Assembly (NCBI GenBank): GCA_947462335.1
Contig: OX381716.1
Span: forward strand, 4,150,438 to 4,214,437
Length of the DNA: 64,000 nt
From: Harmothoe impar
Taxonomy: Eukaryota; Annelida; Polychaeta; Phyllodocida; Polynoidae
Direction: 5' to 3'
In this document: positions 8,401 to 17,162 of the stretch, piece by piece
How the letters are laid out: the number at the start of each line of letters is the position of its first letter
How positions within the stretch are numbered: the stretch's first letter is position 1
The notes under the pieces: generated by a model
The model's database searches: none
Told to the model about the DNA's origin: nothing
The model's input: only the letters and a program-made list of their open reading frames with translations
Position numbers and translations under genes: made by a program

Positions 8401-11301
8401 TCACTCTGGTTCTTTAGTAGTTCCAGAGCGGATTCGCGGTCTGCCATCCCAATCGTCCAAGAACACTCCAAATACCTGCTGGAACTTGACGTTCATAGCC
8501 TCGTTCCGGTCATTTGATTCCTGCAGACGTTTTTGAGCCAAAGCAGTCCGTGATGCGGCTAGCTTGGCTTCGTTCCGAATTTTATTCGTTTCGGCGGCTA
8601 GAAGCACCTCGTTATCTTTCTCCAGGGACGTTCTTGTCTTGGCTTCCTGTTCAACCAGAGAGCGGGCGAATAAATTCGCCACCCCCTGATTGTATCGGAC
8701 AGCCAATTCCCTCTGTGTATCTTGGAAATCGTCCACTGCCTGCTGGGCTTGGGCGCAAACCACTCTGTCACTCGGATCAAAATACATATCCACCTGTCTT
8801 GTGCTCAGTCGGGGCCTATTGTCCGGAATCTGAGTCATTACAGGTTCGACACGTTCAGGAACCTTCTGTACACACAATTCGGGGAAGTCATCTTTCTTGT
8901 CGAACCAAGCAGGTGGATGATCACTCTGCGAAGCTGACGCTGATGCCGATGATGCTGACAAGGACGGACGTGTGTCCGACCTCCCACTCATGGGCGACTG
9001 ATACTCAGTCGAATCTTTCCGTTTCTGCTGCTTCGACCTGGAGTCACGAGCCACAGCCAGAGGCTTCTTAAACTCTGAGGCCTCGGGCGAATCGGACCGA
9101 GATTTCTTTCCTCTGCCACTCGCTGGACTGCGGCTAGCCCGCCTCTTCTCATCAATCTTTGCCTTGGGTGGATCACCCCTCCATTCACACACTCTAGAGA
9201 ATAGTTCGTTCGTCATTTGAAATTTCCCTCGAGCTCTCACTAATGCAATTCTCGCACATAGCTTGCCCTTCGTGGACTCATGCACATTACAGAATGAATC
9301 GGTCTTCACGTGGATATGCTTGAAGTCCGAAGGGATCATTCTGTTGTATTCCATCATCACTTTATCGTGCAGACTCATTACTTTCTCGCGTGCTGCACTC
9401 AGTCCCGGGCTGTGACAAAACTTCAGATGGCGAAGCATCACACCCCTTCTCGGAGTAACGCAACCATTACAGGTTGCGCTATCCCTCTGTCCTTTCGAAT
9501 TGGCACATTCGTAGACCACTGTGTGGTGGAAGTGCCGTTCGCACAGATGCCTTAGGAACCGCATCGCTGTTGGATATGTCCGGTCCTTTCCTTTCTCTTC
9601 TATGCAAATAGTGAACGGGCAATACCGCTCACCGTCTTTCAGATACCAACATAAGTAGGCCCAGCGCAACTTCGACTTCTGGTCTCTTATGTAGTAACTT
9701 TCGGGATATTTCATTAATTGTTGAAACCACTCCATATAGAACTCTGATGGCAAGGGATCGTCCTCGGTTTCCCGAATCCAATCTTTGTCATCACTTCCGC
9801 CATTCATATTTCGGGGTTCGGGGCAACCATACGCTTTCTTGCCCTTCGCACACTCCTCAAACGAACCCGGAATGAAGTTTGCGAACTTCGCCTCACTATT
9901 CTTCCAGATTCGTTGTTCTCTTTCATGCTCCTCCTCATCTTTCGACCCCTCTTTATCCTCTCCCTCTTCTTCCTCCTCTGGTCCCTCCTCATTCGGAACC
10001 TCCATCTTCTCCTCCGGATCCTTTGCAGTTGGATCCGGATCGGTTTCCGGAGGCTCGCCACCCGAGTCCGGTCCAGACTCGTCGTCCGGACTATCTTCGG
10101 GTTCAGTCACTTTGACGGCCTTCTTAGTGGCTCCTTTAATAATACTGCCGACCTTGGCGGTGGCAGCAGCCTGAACGGCAGCCATCCGTCCTTTCAGTGG
10201 ATTATCACTTGAAGGATCTTTCCTGCCCACTACCTCTGTGACTTTAGCAATCACTTTCGGAGGCACAGTCATTTTTGTGTCTTTCTTAGATTCCTTCAAC
10301 TTCTTTTTTTCTTTCGCTGACAGGACCGGTGTGAAGGCACCCTGGTCACTGTCAGATTCGGTGTCGGTCAGAGACTTTTTCTTTGCTCTTCCCTTCACGC
10401 CTTTAACTTTCGTTTTCTTTGTGTTTTCCTCTCCGTCGGTTTCGCTCTCCGTCGACAGACTGCCCTTATTCTTGGCGGCCTTCAGGATCGCTTTCCCCTT
10501 TCGGATGGATGCCAGTTGTTCTTTATGCTGGGCAGAGCTCATCTCCTCCTCTAACCCGGGAACATAGGCCCTAGTGGCGTAGGTCCCCTCTCGAATCATC
10601 GTACTGATGATTTCGTTCAATTTCTCCTCCGGCTCTGAACACTCCTCCAGTCGACGAAGCAATTCGTCTCCATTCAGAGTGTAGAGCCTCGGGACGTCCG
10701 GATGCTCCGCTCGTTCGACCCAGTCCTCCGCAGTCCTGGGTTCTTTCTCCATGTCTGGTTCCCGGTACAGGACCTCTCCTGCGATGTCCATTCCGGTAAC
10801 CCCCATTCCCGTATGGTCAGTCAATACATGCGGAATGTTCGGAAGGCGATTCTGTCGATATGCGATTTCGCAATCGAACATGGCCCTTCGGAACGACTGA
10901 CTCACTTGCAGTCCAGCCTCAGTCCGGTTATAAAACAGCAGCCATTCAGATGGCAGTGCTGCATACTCGGTCGGGGATAGGAAGTGTCGAACGCAGTCCC
11001 TGGTGGTTGCGTCCCAACACTTTCGTTCTCCTTTAAAGATCCGGTCGTGAATATGGACTTCCCGACCGTCGTACCTTGATTTAAATCCGACCAGATTCGG
11101 TTCGAGCAGCGGCTCGTCCGATCGTTCCAGGATTTCGTCAATCTCCATTCCCATGCTAACCTCCTCTGTTTTGGAATTATCCTCATTCAATGCACTTTCT
11201 TCGTTCTTGGTAACTGGCGACATCGCCTCAGTCTCCATAAATGCTTCGGACACCTCGTCGAGGGCCGATCGTTCGGAATGAGAGCCAGACGCCGAAGCCA
11301 T
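8401..11301 (-). CDS. Extra ORF of the LTR element: acidic/basic protein with zinc-finger-like region
   Basis: 966 residues from the first ATG (11301); the frame also opens upstream by TTG at 11313. It sits where an env gene would be, but has no signal peptide and no membrane segment. The first half is highly charged, with alternating acidic runs (EEEGEDKEGSKDEEEH) and Lys-rich runs. Residues ~550-650 contain paired Cys/His spacings (YCPFTIC followed by HLCERHFHH; CNGC followed by HLKFCH) like C2H2 zinc fingers. The C-terminal ~100 residues are probably coiled coil (NEAKLAASRTALAQK). An open frame this long in a young element suggests it is translated. No known family is recognised. Possible roles are nucleic-acid binding or regulation (inference). 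Confidence 0.75.
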   Translation of the reverse strand: MASASGSHSERSALDEVSEAFMETEAMSPVTKNEESALNEDNSKTEEVSMGMEIDEILERSDEPLLEPNLVGFKSRYDGREVHIHDRIFKGERKCWDATTRDCVRHFLSPTEYAALPSEWLLFYNRTEAGLQVSQSFRRAMFDCEIAYRQNRLPNIPHVLTDHTGMGVTGMDIAGEVLYREPDMEKEPRTAEDWVERAEHPDVPRLYTLNGDELLRRLEECSEPEEKLNEIISTMIREGTYATRAYVPGLEEEMSSAQHKEQLASIRKGKAILKAAKNKGSLSTESETDGEENTKKTKVKGVKGRAKKKSLTDTESDSDQGAFTPVLSAKEKKKLKESKKDTKMTVPPKVIAKVTEVVGRKDPSSDNPLKGRMAAVQAAATAKVGSIIKGATKKAVKVTEPEDSPDDESGPDSGGEPPETDPDPTAKDPEEKMEVPNEEGPEEEEEGEDKEGSKDEEEHEREQRIWKNSEAKFANFIPGSFEECAKGKKAYGCPEPRNMNGGSDDKDWIRETEDDPLPSEFYMEWFQQLMKYPESYYIRDQKSKLRWAYLCWYLKDGERYCPFTICIEEKGKDRTYPTAMRFLRHLCERHFHHTVVYECANSKGQRDSATCNGCVTPRRGVMLRHLKFCHSPGLSAAREKVMSLHDKVMMEYNRMIPSDFKHIHVKTDSFCNVHESTKGKLCARIALVRARGKFQMTNELFSRVCEWRGDPPKAKIDEKRRASRSPASGRGKKSRSDSPEASEFKKPLAVARDSRSKQQKRKDSTEYQSPMSGRSDTRPSLSASSASASASQSDHPPAWFDKKDDFPELCVQKVPERVEPVMTQIPDNRPRLSTRQVDMYFDPSDRVVCAQAQQAVDDFQDTQRELAVRYNQGVANLFARSLVEQEAKTRTSLEKDNEVLLAAETNKIRNEAKLAASRTALAQKRLQESNDRNEAMNVKFQQVFGVFLDDWDGRPRIRSGTTKEPE

Positions 11302-11313
11302 CGTGACACTCAA

Positions 11314-11872
11314 AAAGTTCTTTCACTCGATAAAAAATGAATGACAGGTACCAGGACCCTTTCTGCGGGATCCTGGCGACTTCACCCACCTGCTATACAC
11401 CGAGTTCACTTTCAAACAGTCTTTATCTCCTCGCTTTTGTGCTCTGATACGCTTCCCCTTGCTCTGTCCGGCGAACCGTAAACAAATATGGCGGGTCGTT
11501 GACCCGCGTCGACCTTTGCGCACGCGCGTCGGTCTCGCGAGATACCGCGCATTCGGCGAGACTTCAGTTTTCCTGCGCTTGCAAAATATAAACAATCATT
11601 CACCCTTCCCGCGCGTCACGCATTACGATCAGGTAATTATAGCACTGATATCCTCACCGCCCTGTCGAATTCATCTCGAGTCATTATGGATCTAAATACG
11701 GATAGCAACTACTAATCCGCCGGATTATCCGTCCATTACCCACTGGCACATTCACAGGTAAGTTTGTTGGATTTCTGACTTTTATCGTGATCATTCCTAC
11801 ATAGAAGACGAATTACCCGGTTACCCCGGTAATTATGACAATATTTAACTGATTACATCGTTGTGTTTCAGG
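11314..11872. promoter_or_regulatory. CpG-rich spacer inside the LTR element, candidate internal promoter
   Basis: The spacer lies between integrase and the extra ORF. It is CpG-dense around 11455-11620 (CACGCGCGTC; CCCGCGCGTCACGC) and contains a perfect TCTCGCGAGA palindrome at 11533-11542. In vertebrates that motif drives CpG-island promoters (BANP/ZBTB33-linked). A YY1-like ATATGGCGGG lies at about 11487. On the minus strand it precedes the extra ORF by ~230 bp. On the plus strand, 11758-11871 has the form of a 114-bp intron (CAG/GTAAGT donor, TTTCAG acceptor), so transcription may be bidirectional. Promoter activity is inferred. Confidence 0.5.
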
Positions 11873-13222
11873 TTAGGTAACAGCACCCCTCACCCTCAAT
11901 CTAGGGCTGCGACGAACCCCTACTGGATTCTCTTTACACCTGACATTCAGAGAGGTTCTCGCCCGTTCCCTCGTAGCCACAGAGGGGACAGTCCTTCTCT
12001 TCTTGTCTACACCTGCCGAGACATTCTTTGTTTTCTCCGATCTCTTTGGAGATGATTTAATTTGCACCGCTTCCTTCTTCACCTTCCTGGGCCTACCCGG
12101 ACCCCTCTTCTCGATTACTCTATCTAAATCTCTTTTCATCTCGTCTTTCTCTTCTTGTCCCATTTTGAACATTTCCGAGGAGTACTCTCTCCCTTTCCAT
12201 GGTTTCAACCGGGCCACATTCGATTTCTGATTCCTCCCGAACGTATCTCTCATCAGGACTGTATCATCACTTATTCTTTGGGTGATCCTCCACGGACCGT
12301 CCCAATTGTCTCTCAGCTTGATGCCAACCAGGGGTTCGTGGTATCTCGCTACTAAGTCCCCTATCGCAAACCGCCGAACATTTAGGTTAGTATCATAGCC
12401 TACTTTCTGCCATTTAGCCGTCTTTCCTAACTCCTTTCTTACTAATTCATAAGCTTTCCTGAATTGTTCTTTCAACGCTTCTACAAACATGATCTGACAC
12501 GGGACATCTGGGTTCATTCCCACTACTCCGAACACCAGATCCGCTGGCATAATCAAATCCTCTCCGAATACTAACAGATTCGGAGAGCAGTTCGTACTCG
12601 CGTGTACCGTGCTATTATAAGCATGGCAAACAAAGTCACACTGCTCATCCCAATCATCCATTTCCTGATTTATCAAACTCTTTAGGACCTGTATTAGGGT
12701 ACGATTGAATCTCTCCACCTGACCATCACTCTGTGGTCGATACGGATTGGTTCGGGTCTTGCAAATGGCCAATTGATGACACATTTCCTGCCATAGATTC
12801 GATTCGAACTCTCTCCCTTGGTCGCTATGCAACATCAGAGGCACTCCCAAGTATAGTATCCATCCCTTCACCAACATTCTAGCACAAGTTGCTGCTTTGT
12901 GATCCTTCATTGAAAATACCTTCGTATACTTCGTATAGTAATCCGTTACTACCATCATACATGTATTCCCTTCTGGAGTTGTCACAAATCCTGTAATTAT
13001 ATCCACTGCCACTCTTGCGAACCTCACTCCAAACAATTCCTGGGTTAAGGGCATTTTACCCAGCCCAGGCCCGGGCTTGCTCGTACAACATTTCGGACAA
13101 GTGTCTATCCATCTCAACAGATCCGTACTCATACCTGGCCAGTAATACATTCTAGCCAGTCTTTCCAGAGACCGTTTTCTCCCAAAATGGCCACTGGTCC
13201 GATGCCCATGGCAAAAGAACAT
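11873..13222 (-). CDS. Pol part 2: integrase with GPY/F-type domain and AT-hook tail
   Basis: 449 residues from ATG 13222. An N-terminal HHCC zinc finger (H5, H12, C42, C45) is followed by the catalytic DD35E core (D74 in VAVDII, D134 in HSDQG, E170 in GQVERFNRTL; 35 residues between the last two). A GPW..I segment near 309-313 is the GPY/F-like C-terminal module. The last ~80 residues are strongly basic and contain an AT-hook core, RGPGRPRK (373-380), then RRSPRLR. No chromodomain is seen. Role: inserts element DNA into the genome; the tail may bind AT-rich DNA or chromatin and bias targeting (inference). It is in the same frame as the PR-RT-RH block and separated by one UGA. Confidence 0.93.
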   Translation of the reverse strand: MFFCHGHRTSGHFGRKRSLERLARMYYWPGMSTDLLRWIDTCPKCCTSKPGPGLGKMPLTQELFGVRFARVAVDIITGFVTTPEGNTCMMVVTDYYTKYTKVFSMKDHKAATCARMLVKGWILYLGVPLMLHSDQGREFESNLWQEMCHQLAICKTRTNPYRPQSDGQVERFNRTLIQVLKSLINQEMDDWDEQCDFVCHAYNSTVHASTNCSPNLLVFGEDLIMPADLVFGVVGMNPDVPCQIMFVEALKEQFRKAYELVRKELGKTAKWQKVGYDTNLNVRRFAIGDLVARYHEPLVGIKLRDNWDGPWRITQRISDDTVLMRDTFGRNQKSNVARLKPWKGREYSSEMFKMGQEEKDEMKRDLDRVIEKRGPGRPRKVKKEAVQIKSSPKRSEKTKNVSAGVDKKRRTVPSVATRERARTSLNVRCKENPVGVRRSPRLRVRGAVT

Positions 13223-13231
13223 TATATCCCT

Positions 13232-16159
13232 TCACATGGCAGTAGGAATAAAAATCTGTCTTGACTTATTTCCCAAAGCATTCGTCTTCCACCTATAGAT
13301 CAGTCCATTTACCACCTCTAGCTCTGTCCATTGAGCTATTAGTCGCCTCATCTCCCTATTCTCCAACGATATTGCTGGCCGAGTCGGGACCCTTCCTTCT
13401 TGAAGTAACATCTTCAGACGGATACTATTCGCATCTTTTTCCTGGAAGCTCTTAATGGAGTTCTCGTCCCATTCCAGTATCACGGGTTCGAGATCTCTAA
13501 AAGGCTTTCGGACTCCTGCCAACACGGCATTATGCTTCCCACAATCATCACATCCGTCATTCTGACACTTCCTCACCGGGATTCGCGACAACGCATCAGC
13601 GTTCACATGCTTAGCCCCCTTTCTATGCTGAATTTGGCTATGGTCCAATCCGAACTCTGATAGGTGTGCCAACCACCGTCCTATCATACCTTCTGCATCC
13701 TTAAAGTTTAATAGCCACCGCAGGGAGGAGTGATCCGTACGTAACGTAAAATCAGATCCCCACAAGAAGTGCTTATATTTCTTAGTATATACTACCACTG
13801 CCAATAATTCCCTCTTTGTCGTACAATAATTTCTTTGCGCCTTACTCATTGTATTGCTTGCGAATGCGATTGGAACCTCCTTCCCATCTTGGACTTGAGA
13901 CAAAGCTGCCCCTATACTTTCATTGCTCGCATCAGTGTCTAATATAAAATGACCATCCGCAGTGGGGTATTTCAAAACCGGTGTTTCCACGAACAACCGC
14001 TTAATCAGTTCGAATGATTCCCCTTGTTCTTTCCCCCATGGGAACTTCTCCTTAGGTCTCCCTGGGGTCCAGTGCGACAGACATTGTATTGGATAACTTA
14101 TCCGGGAGTATCCTGGTAAGAAATCTCTATAATAAGAACAAAATCCTAGGAAGGATCTTACTTCTTTCGGTCCTTTAGGAATGCTCCAGTCTGTTACCGT
14201 CTTAACCTTCTCCGGATCAGCCTTCACCCCATCTGTAGAGATGATCCGTCCTAGATAGTTAATACTTTTCTGAAACATATTACACTTTTTAGCTTTCAGC
14301 TTTAATCCATTCGAGATTATTCGCTGCAACACCAACTTCAGGTTCCCCAGGCATTCCTCAAATGTCTTTCCGAATATTATTACATCGTCCAGATACACTA
14401 GACATTTCTTCCACAATAAGTCACTCAGTAAAGTCTCCATCATTGCTTCAAACGTGGCCGGAGCATTACAGAGTCCGAATGGCATCACGTTATACTGGAA
14501 CAACCCTACATGGCTCGAAAACGCCGTTTTCTCCTTGTCCTCTTCTTTCATTCCCACCTGCCAATAACCAGACTGCAAATCAATCGTGCAAAACCATTTA
14601 TTTCCTCCGAGGGAATCAATGGTCTCATCTATCCGGGGGAGCGGATACGAATTCTTTTTAGTTAAGCCATTTAGTTTTCGGTAGTCTATACAGAATCGGA
14701 TACTCCCATCCTTCTTTGTTACCATACATACTGGACTACTCCAAGGACTAGTGCTAGGAGTTATCACTCTTTCCGCCAACATCTTCGTAATCTCTTCCTC
14801 CGCCACCACTTTCTTTGCCAGCGGAAGACGTCTATATGGTATCTTTACTGGATTCGCCCCTTCCGTGTTAATTGTGTGTAGGACTCGATCCGTTCGTCCC
14901 AACGGCTCTCCGGGCCGCGCAAAGGCTGAACTACACTCAGTTAACATCTCCCTCAGGGCATTCCTCTGTTCCTCCGTCTCTACTCCGGATCCCTCTATTA
15001 ACTTTGCCAATCCCTCTTCCATTACTTCATTGTTCGGGACTAGTCCACTTCCATTCTCAAAGCTACTGGTGACCGCTTCCGCGGATATCACTTCTCCCAC
15101 TACAGTGCCTTTCTCTAGGTAGATGGTTTTCGAAACTGGGTTCGTTATAGGGGCTACACCCCATGCTATATTGCCTATCAGGGTGTCGCCCGATTCCAAA
15201 CCCTTCTTTCCCAACACTGTCACATTAGGTTCGAAAACCCCCGGAACGCCCCTCTTCATCCTACTGGAGGCTATTAACACATCACATGCCATTCCGGGAG
15301 GTATTTTTACCGTCTGTACCACACTCGCTACTCCACTAACTTCTCGTGCCAGGCATTGTATCCTGTCTTTGTAGGGATGATTTACTTTCAACATTCCAGT
15401 GACGGGGTCCAATTTTACCCCATATAAGGAAGCGAAATCCATCCCAATGATACCATCGTCCTCTATCCCAGCAACAGTAGGGGAAATGACATATTCCCTA
15501 CCACCCACCAAGATGATCATACAAGTTCTACCAAACGTTCGTATCTTGCTCCCATCAGCCGCACATGCATTTACCCTCGTTGTGAGGTCATCATCCATGT
15601 TCGACACCAGATCGAAGAATCTTTTCAACATAGCGGAGTGGCTAGCTCCGGTATCCAACAAAAATTCCCCCATTCTGCCGTTTACAGATACGGACACATA
15701 CCATCTCTTTCCTCCCATCATTGAGGGATTACTTGCGAACCGTTTGATGTCGTCTGCCATGTCAAAATTGAATCCGAATCCTTTCAAATACTCCAGACAC
15801 GGATGACCTTGGGGAAGGCGGATCCCCCCGATCCTGGATAGTTCTTCTACCCAACCTTCCTCTCTATTGGTGATCGGTTTCCCTTCTTTGCTCTCCCTGG
15901 CAACTGTCTCACCAATACCCCCAGCCCCACATGTTTTCGGCTCATCAGCATTTCCCATGCTGCTGGGCGGATACATTACAGACTCCTCAATCGCGTTTGT
16001 ATGGATTGTACCCTGGCATACCTTATTCGGGGTCGTCAGCTTGCCTTCACGGACAACCCCCTCTAATTTCCCGTCTCTTCTCTCTTCCTTTCTCTCCAAA
16101 CTGGTTTCTCGGCCGTACATTCGGCTGCGAAATGTCCGGTCTCTTGGCACCTGAAACAC
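13232..16159 (-). CDS. Pol part 1: aspartic protease, reverse transcriptase, RNase H
   Basis: 975 codons are open; the first codon is GTG, so translation is presumably by frameshift from gag. The protease motif DTGAS is at residues ~169-173. The reverse transcriptase includes PYRRLPLAKK, DYRKLNG, LQSGYWQV, MPFGLCNAPATFE and YLDD at ~589-592. RNase H starts with DTDAS (~741) and has TKRELLAVV and RTDHSSL. A helical linker leads toward integrase. Role: processes the polyprotein, copies RNA to DNA and removes template RNA. The frame ends at a UGA (13234-13232), and integrase resumes in the same frame four codons later at its first ATG. This copy therefore has a single in-frame stop splitting a normally continuous polyprotein. 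Confidence 0.95.
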   Translation of the reverse strand: MFQVPRDRTFRSRMYGRETSLERKEERRDGKLEGVVREGKLTTPNKVCQGTIHTNAIEESVMYPPSSMGNADEPKTCGAGGIGETVARESKEGKPITNREEGWVEELSRIGGIRLPQGHPCLEYLKGFGFNFDMADDIKRFASNPSMMGGKRWYVSVSVNGRMGEFLLDTGASHSAMLKRFFDLVSNMDDDLTTRVNACAADGSKIRTFGRTCMIILVGGREYVISPTVAGIEDDGIIGMDFASLYGVKLDPVTGMLKVNHPYKDRIQCLAREVSGVASVVQTVKIPPGMACDVLIASSRMKRGVPGVFEPNVTVLGKKGLESGDTLIGNIAWGVAPITNPVSKTIYLEKGTVVGEVISAEAVTSSFENGSGLVPNNEVMEEGLAKLIEGSGVETEEQRNALREMLTECSSAFARPGEPLGRTDRVLHTINTEGANPVKIPYRRLPLAKKVVAEEEITKMLAERVITPSTSPWSSPVCMVTKKDGSIRFCIDYRKLNGLTKKNSYPLPRIDETIDSLGGNKWFCTIDLQSGYWQVGMKEEDKEKTAFSSHVGLFQYNVMPFGLCNAPATFEAMMETLLSDLLWKKCLVYLDDVIIFGKTFEECLGNLKLVLQRIISNGLKLKAKKCNMFQKSINYLGRIISTDGVKADPEKVKTVTDWSIPKGPKEVRSFLGFCSYYRDFLPGYSRISYPIQCLSHWTPGRPKEKFPWGKEQGESFELIKRLFVETPVLKYPTADGHFILDTDASNESIGAALSQVQDGKEVPIAFASNTMSKAQRNYCTTKRELLAVVVYTKKYKHFLWGSDFTLRTDHSSLRWLLNFKDAEGMIGRWLAHLSEFGLDHSQIQHRKGAKHVNADALSRIPVRKCQNDGCDDCGKHNAVLAGVRKPFRDLEPVILEWDENSIKSFQEKDANSIRLKMLLQEGRVPTRPAISLENREMRRLIAQWTELEVVNGLIYRWKTNALGNKSRQIFIPTAM

Positions 16160-17148
16160 TTCACCGTTGCTCGATCTAGCTTCGGTCGTTTCTGATAGTC
16201 CAACAATCCTTTCATTTCTTCCATCATGGCCATCAACCGTTTCTCATTCTCTGATGACGCTACCACCTGGGGGGTAGGGATTGACTTAGAGCTTGCCTCC
16301 ACTGGCTTCTCCTTCTCGGGTGGCTTACTACCATTTTTCTTCCACCGATTCTTTCGATCCCACTTATCTCCCCCTATGGCTGCAATTCTTTCCTCTTCCG
16401 AACCATCGTCCGAATCGCTCTCTTCTGGAGTGGCCGTATGTGCAGACGCCACTCTTTGGTTGGGTACGAACCCGGAAAGTAGCCGTTTCTTCTTCTCGTG
16501 CTGATCGATAGCCAAAAAGAAGTCTACCATTGATGATCCTCGTCCCCATTCTTTCTGGACGAGTTCAGCATGGGACGGATCCCTCAGTCCTTTTATAAAG
16601 TGTGTGAATAGTTCATCTAAGAAATATTCATCATCCCGTCTCCAATAGGGTCGAGCCTTTTGCAACAATCTTTGAAGCTCTAGTCCGAATACTTTCGGAG
16701 ACTCTTTTGGTTTCTGTGTTCGTACCTGGAACTCCGACCAAGGATCATTCGCGGACAGCACCCCAAAGATATGTGTGGCGGCTGCCACCAATTGGTCATA
16801 ATTTCCATCTTCCCCATACGTCTCTCGCCAATCATCTACCGCTATTCGCCCAGGACCCTCACTCAACCATTTAATGAGAGGACCCAAGGAAGCCTCCTTG
16901 TCCCACCCATGATAACGGTTATCGTCGCAAAAGTCTTGGTAGCTTTCCTTCCAATTCTCTCCATTGAACCGCCGGGGAGTTCGAACAGGCTTCCGGGCAC
17001 TGTTATGACTCCATACCAGTCTATCAGACTGCCTCCGACTCCATTCCATAATTTCTGACTCATCCTCCCGGGTCCGACTGCAACAGTCTATCCCCATTCC
17101 CTGTATACAAGGATCGGATTCCACTATTGCAGCAACCCTCGGGCCCAT
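16063..17148 (-). CDS. Gag (capsid/nucleocapsid) of the LTR element
   Basis: The open frame reaches 17166 through a TTG; the first ATG (MGPRVAAIVE) is at 17148. The central part (about residues 60-230) resembles Ty3/gypsy retrotransposon Gag, with conserved Trp and hydrophobic spacing such as ALGPLIKWL, YDQLVAAATHIFG, FFLAIDQHEKK. Near the C terminus is one CCHC zinc knuckle (CFRCQETGHFAAEC; C-x2-C-x4-H-x4-C), which binds element RNA. It ends 97 bases inside the pol frame, so pol is probably reached by ribosomal frameshifting. Its start touches the stop of the upstream coiled-coil ORF, suggesting frameshift or re-initiation there too. Confidence 0.88.
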   Translation of the reverse strand: MGPRVAAIVESDPCIQGMGIDCCSRTREDESEIMEWSRRQSDRLVWSHNSARKPVRTPRRFNGENWKESYQDFCDDNRYHGWDKEASLGPLIKWLSEGPGRIAVDDWRETYGEDGNYDQLVAAATHIFGVLSANDPWSEFQVRTQKPKESPKVFGLELQRLLQKARPYWRRDDEYFLDELFTHFIKGLRDPSHAELVQKEWGRGSSMVDFFLAIDQHEKKKRLLSGFVPNQRVASAHTATPEESDSDDGSEEERIAAIGGDKWDRKNRWKKNGSKPPEKEKPVEASSKSIPTPQVVASSENEKRLMAMMEEMKGLLDYQKRPKLDRATVKCFRCQETGHFAAECTAEKPVWRERKREETGN

Positions 17149-17162
17149 AGATGATCGTTTTG

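Noticed and set aside
8401..11301. Envelope gene in the LTR element
   Set aside because: The position fits, but there is no signal peptide, fusion peptide or membrane span; the protein is charged and zinc-finger-like.
13232..13234. Selenocysteine or programmed readthrough at the pol UGA
   Set aside because: No supporting structure is seen, and a point mutation is simpler. It remains only a question for comparison of copies.
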